The position numbers and the translations under genes were made by a program. A DNA stretch of 7,797 nucleotides, from positions 1-7,797 of the forward strand of contig WFMO01000062.1 in assembly GCA_015489055.1 (NCBI GenBank). The letters run 5' to 3'. This DNA is from Helicobacteraceae bacterium. Lineage in GTDB: Bacteria > Campylobacterota > Campylobacteria > Campylobacterales > Sulfurimonadaceae. Positions within the stretch are counted from its first letter, which is position 1, and each line of letters begins with the position of its first letter. The notes under the pieces were generated by a model, which ran no database searches, was not told the origin of the DNA, and worked only from the letters and a program-made list of their open reading frames with translations. Of the stretch, positions 1-6,233 are shown piece after piece.

Positions 1-110
1 GAGCAATCTGCTGTTTCACTTAGATAAGGAGCGTATGCAAATGGAGTTTGAACCACGACACCATTTATACGCCTTTGCGCCTCATATATCTCATCAATTG
101 TAACTAGCAA
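1..110 (-). CDS. ilvA: Threonine ammonia-lyase (threonine dehydratase), N-terminal part only
   Basis: The first 36 residues can be read on the minus strand before the window ends; they begin MLVTIDEIYEAQRRINGV and continue with VVQTPFAYAPYLSETADC. This matches the N-terminus of fold-type II PLP enzymes of the IlvA family (the EAQ-R-I-G-V-TP pattern), which deaminate threonine to 2-oxobutanoate for isoleucine synthesis. The PLP lysine and any regulatory ACT domain lie outside the window. I chose the TTG start at 110-108. It directly follows the upstream TAG stop (113-111), and a GGAG inside the last codons of the upstream gene sits 6 nt before it; no in-frame ATG exists nearby. Translation is therefore probably coupled to the CoA-binding gene. 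A catabolic threonine dehydratase is the main alternative name. Confidence 0.75.
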   Translation of the reverse strand, partial: MLVTIDEIYEAQRRINGVVVQTPFAYAPYLSETADC

Positions 111-545
111 CTAATTCTCCATCAGGTTTTTATAATCAACCATTGCACATTGGTTTTGGACAACTTTAATATTTACGTCTTTAGCTTTTTGTGCGGCTTC
201 ATTATTTACTATTCCTATTTGAGACCATACAACTTTTACATCTCCTCTTGCTATGCATTGCTCTACAATTGTATCCATAACGGAGGGTTTTCTGAAAATA
301 TCAACCATATCGATATCGATAGGAACGTCAAGCAACGACCTATAAACCTTTTCACCTAAAATTGTTTCCTCTTTAGGATAAATAGGAATTATCTTATATC
401 CTTGCTTTTGCAAGTAGGCAGCCACCTTGTGACTATCTTTCGTTTCATTTGGAGATAGTCCGATAACCGCGATTGTTTTTACAGTCTTAAAAATTGATTT
501 AATTTCATCTTTATTGGAATTGACAGTTGGAAATTCGCACTCCAT
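111..545 (-). CDS. CoA-binding domain protein (CoA_binding_2 / YccU family)
   Basis: A 144-residue single-domain protein with a Rossmann-like CoA-binding fold. Visible family signatures are TIAVIGLSPNETKDSH (residues 24-39, the nucleotide-binding loop plus the SH of the family), GYKIIPIYP (49-57), ILGEKVYRSL (62-71), DMVDIFR (79-85), VVWSQIGI (105-112) and VVQNQC (128-133). Its length is normal for the family. These proteins bind CoA or a related nucleotide in the cytoplasm, but no reaction is established for them. The frame also has an ATG at 551, but an AGGA (554-551) overlaps that codon and lies 5 nt before the ATG at 545, so 545 is the better start. The gene abuts ilvA with no gap, so the two form one transcription unit. 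Whether the CoA link to ilvA has metabolic meaning is unknown. Confidence 0.88.
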   Translation of the reverse strand: MECEFPTVNSNKDEIKSIFKTVKTIAVIGLSPNETKDSHKVAAYLQKQGYKIIPIYPKEETILGEKVYRSLLDVPIDIDMVDIFRKPSVMDTIVEQCIARGDVKVVWSQIGIVNNEAAQKAKDVNIKVVQNQCAMVDYKNLMEN

Positions 546-634
546 TTTCATCCTTTTTTATATTTTATGCTTCTTTTAAAAAGTTTGATCTGCTCAGTTC
601 ATAAAATGCCTCTCAAACATATCTCTGCCGACAC

Positions 635-648
635 AAAAAGTACTTTTT
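635..648. repeat. Perfect 14-bp palindrome AAAAAGTACTTTTT
   Basis: A perfect inverted repeat without spacer, centred on GTAC, about 90 bp upstream of the CoA-binding gene. It begins exactly 8 nt downstream of the candidate -10 box at 657-662 on the minus strand, so it would lie at the 5' end of that transcript. It could be an operator for a dimeric repressor or a short 5' mRNA hairpin (5-bp A-U stem). Chance is possible in DNA this AT-rich. Confidence 0.45.
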
Positions 649-656
649 ACAAAGAT

Positions 657-662
657 ATTGTA
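657..662 (-). promoter_or_regulatory. Candidate -10 box for the CoA-binding/ilvA unit
   Basis: On the minus strand this reads TACAAT, five of six matches to TATAAT. No convincing -35 hexamer lies 16-18 bp upstream, only AT-rich sequence. The predicted start would be near 650, giving a leader of about 100 nt that begins in the 14-bp palindrome. Confidence 0.3.
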
Positions 663-858
663 TCCAAAAAAATAAAAATATTAATTAATGACGCCTCCAA
701 AAATCATAGTTGCTCTTAGTACAAGAAAAAGTTTATAACAAGTGCGTTCCCTTGAAGACCCGATCAGCATATAATTAAAATCAGATGATCTTATAAACTA
801 GATGAATGTTTGTAGTTATTACCGGGTGCTGCTTTTTGAGTATCTTTTACACTCTAAT

Positions 859-1050
859 TCATCTTTTTTTTGAAGCCTTCTTCTTCGCTGACTTTTTAGC
901 TAATTTTTTAGCAACCTTCTTTGTTTTTGCTGCTTTTGCTTTCTTTTTATTTTTTTTCTTCTCAGATTTTTTGACCTTTTTCTTTTTTTCTGCTTTTTTA
1001 GCAACTTTTTTTGCTTTTTCTTCTAACTCTTTTTTCTTCTCTTTTGCCAC
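859..1050 (-). CDS. Small lysine-rich, histone H1-like basic protein
   Basis: A 63-residue protein of which 34 residues are lysine (54%); the rest is mostly alanine, glutamate, serine and valine. It has no aromatic residue and no cysteine. With one arginine and six glutamates the net charge is about +29. The N-terminal third has EKKKELEEKAKK, suited to a helix, and the C-terminal half has AKK/KKxA repeats like bacterial histone H1-like tails (Hc1, Hc2, AlgP/PhaF type). Such tails bind DNA or RNA by charge, so a nucleoid or RNA-associated role is inferred, not shown. That it is a real gene is supported by its GTG start with AAGGAG 6 nt upstream and by a consensus promoter (1103-1131). Because lysine is nearly always AAA or AAG, the complementary strand shows a spurious phenylalanine-rich frame. 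It has a divergent HTH neighbour at 1201. Low-complexity composition makes homology assignment unreliable. Confidence 0.75.
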   Translation of the reverse strand: MAKEKKKELEEKAKKVAKKAEKKKKVKKSEKKKNKKKAKAAKTKKVAKKLAKKSAKKKASKKR

Positions 1051-1072
1051 TATAGGCTCCTTATATGAAAAT

Positions 1073-1094
1073 TTTATTACTATTTAGTAATAAA
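1073..1094. repeat. Perfect 22-bp inverted repeat at the start of the lysine-rich transcript
   Basis: The arms are TTTATTACTA (1073-1082) and TAGTAATAAA (1085-1094), separated by TT. All ten positions pair. The element starts 8 nt downstream of the -10 box of the lysine-rich gene's promoter, so it covers the predicted transcription start and early leader. It fits a repressor operator. Alternatively, in RNA it forms a 9-10 bp A-U hairpin at the 5' end of the mRNA that could slow its decay. It lies 22 bp before the GTG start and does not cover the ribosome site. Confidence 0.7.
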
Positions 1095-1102
1095 TTATGA
1101 CT

Positions 1103-1131
1103 ATTATATATAATAAATTTATACTTGTCAA
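1103..1131 (-). promoter_or_regulatory. Consensus sigma-70 promoter of the lysine-rich gene
   Basis: On the minus strand TTGACA (1131-1126) and TATAAT (1108-1103) are both exact consensus hexamers with the optimal 17-bp spacer. The predicted start is near 1096, giving a leader of about 45 nt that contains the 22-bp inverted repeat and an AAGGAG ribosome site. An exact consensus is rare and implies high intrinsic strength, so the gene may be abundantly expressed unless a factor holds it down. Confidence 0.85.
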
Positions 1132-1137
1132 TAAAAT

Positions 1138-1154
1138 CTCTATAAAATATAGAG
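1138..1154. repeat. Perfect 17-bp inverted repeat between divergent promoters
   Basis: CTCTATAAAATATAGAG has 7-bp arms around AAA. It lies just upstream of the -35 box of the lysine-rich gene and covers the position expected for the -35 of the HTH gene (17-18 bp before TATAAT at 1171). A site of this size and place fits a dimeric HTH repressor acting on one or both divergent genes; the adjacent HTH protein is the obvious candidate, by inference only. Confidence 0.5.
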
Positions 1155-1170
1155 TTAAGGCATAAATAAC

Positions 1171-1176
1171 TATAAT
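1171..1176 (+). promoter_or_regulatory. -10 box of the HTH gene
   Basis: TATAAT lies 30 bp before the ATG of the HTH gene. There is no recognisable -35 hexamer; the expected position falls in the 17-bp inverted repeat. Promoters with a good -10 and weak -35 are usual in Campylobacterota. The predicted leader is under 20 nt and includes AGGAG (1189-1193), 7 nt before the start codon. Confidence 0.5.
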
Positions 1177-1200
1177 ATGTTTCACTTTAGGAGCAAATAG

Positions 1201-1467
1201 ATGACATTTATAGACTTTAAAAAGCTGTTGCTTGATGCAGAGATTAGCCTGCCAAAATTTAGTAAACTTATCAAAGTAAGTGAAAAGAACATTCAGTCCT
1301 ATAAAAAAAAGGGAGAAGTGCCAAATACGATTGCCGTCATTGCACAATGTTTTGCCGTAATGCATGCAAAAGGTATGGACTACAAAACCAAGGTTGAAAA
1401 TTTACAACTCCAAGCAAAAACAAAAAAAGGTGCAGGTTTTGCAAAGACAAAAGAAAAAAAGATATAA
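1201..1467 (+). CDS. Small helix-turn-helix protein with lysine-rich tail
   Basis: An 88-residue protein. Residues 1-45 resemble a Cro/XRE-type helix-turn-helix: FKKLLLDAEISLPKFSKLI (helices 1 and 2) then VSEKNIQSYKKKGEVPNTI, where the SxxxIxSYKKxGxVP pattern corresponds to the recognition helix and following turn of XRE proteins. Residues 61-88 are a flexible basic tail with nine lysines in 28 positions. DNA binding is therefore likely, by the HTH and by charge. The start is supported by AGGAG 7 nt upstream. It is transcribed divergently from the 63-residue lysine-rich gene and 68 bp upstream of the acyltransferase gene on the same strand. No ligand or oligomerisation domain is present. It may be an autorepressor or a small nucleoid protein; I do not recognise a named family. 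Confidence 0.8.
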   Translation: MTFIDFKKLLLDAEISLPKFSKLIKVSEKNIQSYKKKGEVPNTIAVIAQCFAVMHAKGMDYKTKVENLQLQAKTKKGAGFAKTKEKKI

Positions 1468-1500
1468 CCATTTCGTAATCTCCGTGTAACCACTCTTTAC

Positions 1501-1506
1501 TATAAT
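1501..1506 (+). promoter_or_regulatory. Candidate -10 box for the acyltransferase gene
   Basis: TATAAT lies 30 bp before the ATG at 1536, with no clear -35. The predicted start is near 1513, leaving a leader of about 23 nt with AGGA (1524-1527) 8 nt before the start codon. Read-through from the HTH gene is also possible because no terminator is visible between 1468 and 1500. Confidence 0.45.
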
Positions 1507-1535
1507 TTGTCAACACAATAAATAGGAAGATATTT

Positions 1536-3251
1536 ATGATTGATGTTGAAAAAATTATACAAGAAAAGTATCCAAAACTACAAAATAATAAAATTATAAA
1601 AGGTGCTATATCAAAATTTTCAGATGCTATCGTTCATGAAACAGATATTAATAATTTTTTAGAAAAAAATGCTCATTTAGGTACATTTGAATTTATAGAA
1701 AATGCACTTGATGATTTAGAATTTGGTTATACAATTTCTGATAAATATATAGAAAATATTCCATCAAGTGGAAAAGTTGTCATCATTGCCAACCATCCGC
1801 TTGGTGCCTTAGATGCCCTCTGCCTTATCAAGCTTATTAGTAGTGTCCGAAAAGACATTAAAGTAGTTGCAAATGACTTTTTAAATAGACTCTTGCCCCT
1901 ACGCCCTATACTACTCGATATTAATAACTTTAAATCACAACAGACAAAAAGTAGTATCTCTAAAATATATGATGCTCTCAACAATGAAGAAGCCGTCATC
2001 ATTTTTCCCTCAGGAGAAGTAAGCCGTGCGACACCACGAGGCATAAAAGATAAAAAATGGCACAAAGGCTTTTTAAACTTTGCCAAACGCAGTGGCTCAC
2101 CTATATTGCCTGTTTACATAGGTGGCAAAAATTCAAAGACCTTTTATTCTGTATCGACACTCAATAAAAAGCTCTCAATGCTACTACTCTCTCATGAAAT
2201 GTTTAAGAAAAAGGGTAAAAACATTAATATTATCGTAGGTGAAATAATTCCTTATGAAAATATTATGCCAAAAGGTATTGCAACAGAGAAACTTATTACT
2301 CTTTATAAAAAACATCTCTATAGCCTTAAAAAAGGAGAGAGTTACTTTGCAACACAAAAAGCCATTGCCCTTCCTGAAGACTCAAGAGCTATAAAAAAAG
2401 AGTTGAAAAATTCACAACTCTTAGGGCAAACAAAAGATAACAAAAAAATCTATCTCTATGAATGGTCATCAAATAGCTCAAGCGTACTCAATGAAATCGG
2501 TCGTCTTCGTGAAATATCTTTTAGAAAAGTAGGCGAAGGGGCAAATAAAAAACGCGATATTGACAAGTATGACCGCTACTATAAACATATCATTTTATGG
2601 GATGAAGATGCACTTGAGATTGTCGGTGCCTATCGCATTGCAGAGTGCAAACAGATTGTAGAACAATTTGGAGTTGAAGCCCTCTATACAACAACACTCT
2701 TTGAATACAAAGATGCTTTTCTCCCTTATCTTGACAAATCCATAGAACTTGGACGCAGCTTTGTCCAACCAAAATACTGGGGCTCACGCGCACTCGACTA
2801 TCTCTGGCAGGGAATTGGTGCATATCTTAAAAACAATCCTCAAATAGAGTATATGTATGGACCAGTAAGCCTAGCAGATACCTACCCAAAAATTGCAAAA
2901 GATTCGATACTCTACTTTTATGATTACTATTTTGGTGATAGTGAGGTACTTGTAAAAGCAAAATTACCTTACAAGATAGATTTAGAAGATGAGTATATGC
3001 AGAGTTTTATAAGAGAGATGCAGTGCGATAACTATAACGCAGATTTCAAACTCCTTAAAAAAGCACTTGGATTTTTAGAACTAAGCGTGCCTACTCTCTA
3101 CAAACAGTATGCTGAGCTTTGTGAAAATGGTGGCATTGTGTTTAATGCTTACAATATTGATGCAAATTTCTCTGATTGTGTTGATAGCTTTATTTTGGTT
3201 GATATAAAAAAGATTAAAGAGAAACAGAAAAAAAGATACTTTGAAAAATGA
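1536..3251 (+). CDS. olsF: Bifunctional acyltransferase, PlsC-like plus OlsB-like (OlsF-type ornithine lipid synthase)
   Basis: A 571-residue protein with two fused domains. Residues about 60-270 form a lysophospholipid acyltransferase domain: VVIIANHPLGALDAL (81-95) gives the catalytic His87 and Asp93, and IIFPSGEVSR (155-164) with LPVYIGG (191-197) give the acceptor-binding and later blocks. Residues about 315-475 match the OlsB/GNAT-like N-acyltransferase: EIGRLREISFR (320-330), IVGAYRI (362-368), SIELGRSFVQPKYWG (402-416) and YGPVSL (441-446). Known OlsF proteins have this order and size; their OlsB-like part transfers a 3-hydroxyacyl group to ornithine and their PlsC-like part adds the second acyl chain, making a phosphorus-free membrane lipid. 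No signal peptide is visible; membrane association is expected. The histidine-aspartate spacing is HX5D rather than the HX4D of PlsC. AGGA 8 nt upstream supports the ATG. The amino acid headgroup is assumed from the family, and another N-acyl amino lipid is possible. Confidence 0.8.
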   Translation: MIDVEKIIQEKYPKLQNNKIIKGAISKFSDAIVHETDINNFLEKNAHLGTFEFIENALDDLEFGYTISDKYIENIPSSGKVVIIANHPLGALDALCLIKLISSVRKDIKVVANDFLNRLLPLRPILLDINNFKSQQTKSSISKIYDALNNEEAVIIFPSGEVSRATPRGIKDKKWHKGFLNFAKRSGSPILPVYIGGKNSKTFYSVSTLNKKLSMLLLSHEMFKKKGKNINIIVGEIIPYENIMPKGIATEKLITLYKKHLYSLKKGESYFATQKAIALPEDSRAIKKELKNSQLLGQTKDNKKIYLYEWSSNSSSVLNEIGRLREISFRKVGEGANKKRDIDKYDRYYKHIILWDEDALEIVGAYRIAECKQIVEQFGVEALYTTTLFEYKDAFLPYLDKSIELGRSFVQPKYWGSRALDYLWQGIGAYLKNNPQIEYMYGPVSLADTYPKIAKDSILYFYDYYFGDSEVLVKAKLPYKIDLEDEYMQSFIREMQCDNYNADFKLLKKALGFLELSVPTLYKQYAELCENGGIVFNAYNIDANFSDCVDSFILVDIKKIKEKQKKRYFEK

Positions 3252-3314
3252 ACTCTGTATAAGATAAACTATTAGATGCAAGTATAAAGCTTCTTCTGTC
3301 CGCTTAAAATCTCA

Positions 3315-5296
<1,982 letters not shown>

Positions 5297-5306
5297 TCAA
5301 AAAGGT

Positions 5307-5312
5307 ATTATA
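5307..5312 (-). promoter_or_regulatory. Candidate -10 box of guaB
   Basis: TATAAT on the minus strand, 25 bp before the guaB ATG, with no good -35 at 17 bp. A second option, TACAAT, lies about 11 bp further upstream. The predicted leader is under 25 nt, too short for a purine riboswitch, and I see no riboswitch fold here. Confidence 0.45.
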
Positions 5313-5367
5313 TATTGTGTAATTGTAGCCATTATTTTGTTAAAAAAATGTAAAAATTTATTTTTTC

Positions 5368-5396
5368 TTGACTTACGTTAGAAAAATATATATAAT
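5368..5396 (+). promoter_or_regulatory. Strong sigma-70 promoter of the dsrE-like gene
   Basis: TTGACT (5368-5373, five of six) and TATAAT (5391-5396, exact) are separated by the optimal 17 bp. The predicted start is near 5403, giving a leader of about 60 nt to the ATG at 5462. The leader begins inside a palindrome and direct-repeat region, which suggests control at the start site. Confidence 0.8.
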
Positions 5397-5402
5397 ACTG
5401 CC

Positions 5403-5435
5403 ATATTTAGCTAAATTACTAATTATATATTTAGC
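5403..5435 (+). promoter_or_regulatory. Putative operator: palindrome plus direct repeat
   Basis: ATTTAGCTAAAT (5405-5416) is a perfect 12-bp palindrome that starts 8 nt past the -10 box. The nonamer ATATTTAGC occurs twice, at 5403-5411 and 5427-5435, 24 bp apart from start to start, which would put both copies on nearly the same face of the helix. This is a typical layout for two dimers of a winged-helix repressor such as the ArsR protein encoded nearby. No factor is known, and the assignment is inference. Confidence 0.4.
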
Positions 5436-5461
5436 GATACATAAACTAAAGGATAACTATA

Positions 5462-5815
5462 ATGATAACAATCATACTTAACCATCAGCCATATGACGGA
5501 ACAGATGTATCTTGGAATGCACTCAGATTAGCTAAGACCTTACATAAAAATGGTGAAAAGGTAAATATATTTCTTATGAATGATGCAGTTGATTTAGCTA
5601 GAGACATAACAAAAAAACCAGATAGCTATGAGTATGATTTGGTAAATATGTTAAAAAATATGTTAAAAGACGGTATTGACTTGCAGGTATGTGGAACTTG
5701 TAATGCGCGATGTGGTATATATAAAAATGAACCTTATTTTGATGATAACATATCTTCTACCATGCAAAAACTATCAGAATGGGTCAGTCAAAGTCAGCAA
5801 GTGCTTACATTTTAA
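5462..5815 (+). CDS. DsrE-family sulfur-relay-like protein
   Basis: A 117-residue protein with the DsrE/YchN fold pattern: an N-terminal strand MITIILNHQPYDGTD (1-15), a helix NALRLAKTLHKNGE (19-32), a strand VNIFLMNDAVDLA (34-46), then a helix leading to LQVCGTCNARCGIYKNE (74-90). Cys77 matches the conserved cysteine used for persulfide transfer in several family members; Cys80 makes a CxxC pair and Cys84 is an additional cysteine. Such proteins act as small soluble persulfide carriers or accessory proteins in sulfur metabolism; a specific partner cannot be named here. AAGGA (5449-5453) lies 8 nt before the ATG. The gene stands alone on the plus strand with its own strong promoter and terminator, facing a convergent ArsR-family gene. 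No signal peptide or membrane segment is visible. Confidence 0.85.
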   Translation: MITIILNHQPYDGTDVSWNALRLAKTLHKNGEKVNIFLMNDAVDLARDITKKPDSYEYDLVNMLKNMLKDGIDLQVCGTCNARCGIYKNEPYFDDNISSTMQKLSEWVSQSQQVLTF

Positions 5816-5821
5816 CTATAA

Positions 5822-5856
5822 CATCAAACTAGAATGATTCATATTTTAGCTTGATG
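5822..5856. repeat. Long imperfect inverted repeat after the dsrE-like gene
   Basis: A 35-nt hairpin whose arms begin CATCAA and end TTGATG, starting 6 nt after the dsrE stop. Counting two G-U pairs, 14 of 15 positions pair, with one A-C mismatch and a 5-nt loop. Neither strand has a T run after it, so it is not an ordinary rho-independent terminator. It may protect the mRNA 3' end or support the terminator that follows. Confidence 0.45.
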
Positions 5857-5859
5857 CCT

Positions 5860-5899
5860 AACAGATAAGTTTCATAGCACCACGACTATCTGTTTTTTT
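5860..5899 (+). terminator. Rho-independent terminator of the dsrE-like gene
   Basis: The stem arms are AACAGATA (5860-5867) and TATCTGTT (5887-5894), 8 bp without mismatch, and the T run is seven long (5893-5899). The 19-nt loop is large and the stem is AT-rich, so efficiency may be modest. The right arm and T run lie within the last codons of the convergent ArsR-family gene (the AAAAAAC of its C-terminus). On the minus strand no T run follows the hairpin. Confidence 0.55.
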
Positions 5900-6224
5900 C
5901 ATAATTATCTACCATTAGCGTAAAACAAGATGATAGCTCTTTTACCACATCAATATTTGGTTCTATATATATCTTATTTCCCTTTTTTGTCATAGTAATA
6001 ATATCAGCATCTTTTAATTCTTTTAAGTGTCTTGATATTGTCGGTAATGCAAAATCAAAATGCTCTGCTATCGTTGTCACACACGTTGCTTGTGCAATAA
6101 TATCTTGCTTAGTATTATCAATTGAACAGGCATAGCCTCCTGTGAATATGTTTTTAAAGATACTAAATCTAGTCTCATTTCCCAAGGCTTTAAAAATTTT
6201 TACTTTTGCTTCTTGATTTAACAT
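5886..6224 (-). CDS. ArsR-family winged-helix transcriptional regulator
   Basis: A 112-residue protein of typical ArsR/SmtB length. KVKIFKALGNETRFSIFKNI (residues 7-26) is the family's N-terminal dimer/helix region, TIAEHFDFALPTISRHLKEL (51-70) is the helix-turn-helix with recognition helix, and IITMTKKGNKIYIEPN (75-90) is the wing. The classical metal-binding ELCVCD motif is replaced by ATCVTT (46-51), leaving only Cys48. Cys33 and Cys100 (in the C-terminal helix) are the other cysteines. A cysteine in that last helix is also found in BigR/SqrR persulfide sensors, so a thiol-based response is plausible but unproven. GGAG lies 5 nt before the ATG at 6224, and the gene starts 9 bp after the stop of the upstream gene, so they are co-transcribed. 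It converges with the dsrE-like gene. Confidence 0.9.
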   Translation of the reverse strand: MLNQEAKVKIFKALGNETRFSIFKNIFTGGYACSIDNTKQDIIAQATCVTTIAEHFDFALPTISRHLKELKDADIITMTKKGNKIYIEPNIDVVKELSSCFTLMVDNYEKNR

Positions 6225-6233
6225 TTTTCTCCT

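Larger units (their letters stand above)
546..858. other. Gene-free stretch between two minus-strand genes
   Basis: This 313-bp stretch lies between the start of the CoA-binding gene and the stop of the lysine-rich gene. It holds a candidate -10 box and a 14-bp palindrome (both listed separately) and a small hairpin at 838-854 (arms GAGTAT and ACACTC on the plus strand, one mismatch that becomes a G-U pair in the minus transcript). The hairpin lies just past the lysine-rich gene's stop but is not followed by a T run on the minus strand, so I do not call it a terminator. Two short ORFs (606-719 plus, 681-770 minus) lack a ribosome site. I recognise no known RNA family here. Confidence 0.5.

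Noticed and set aside
606..719. Short plus-strand ORF (37 residues, starts MPLKHISADTK) in the 313-bp gap
   Set aside because: No Shine-Dalgarno sequence before the ATG, no recognisable family, and it lies across the promoter region of the CoA-binding gene.
681..770. Short minus-strand ORF (29 residues) in the same gap
   Set aside because: No ribosome site upstream of its ATG and no recognisable sequence.
770..775. TATAAT on the plus strand that could drive an antisense RNA into the lysine-rich gene
   Set aside because: No -35 at acceptable spacing (a TTGAAG lies only 12 bp upstream), and TATAAT is frequent by chance in such AT-rich DNA.
838..854. Hairpin just past the stop of the lysine-rich gene, considered as its terminator
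   Set aside because: The 6-bp stem includes a G-U pair and the minus strand has no T run after it.
806..1087. Plus-strand frame of 93 residues, very rich in phenylalanine
   Set aside because: It is the antisense of the lysine-rich gene: AAA codons read backwards give TTT. It has no ribosome site, while the minus-strand gene has a consensus promoter and AAGGAG.
1084..1365. Minus-strand 93-residue frame over the HTH gene
   Set aside because: It overlaps the HTH coding region and the divergent promoters in antisense and lacks a ribosome site; the plus-strand HTH frame has clear motifs.
3252..3314. Search for a bidirectional terminator between the convergent acyltransferase and RDD genes
   Set aside because: Only a distant weak repeat (AGATAA near 3260, TTATCT near 3315) is present; no compact hairpin with a T run on either strand.
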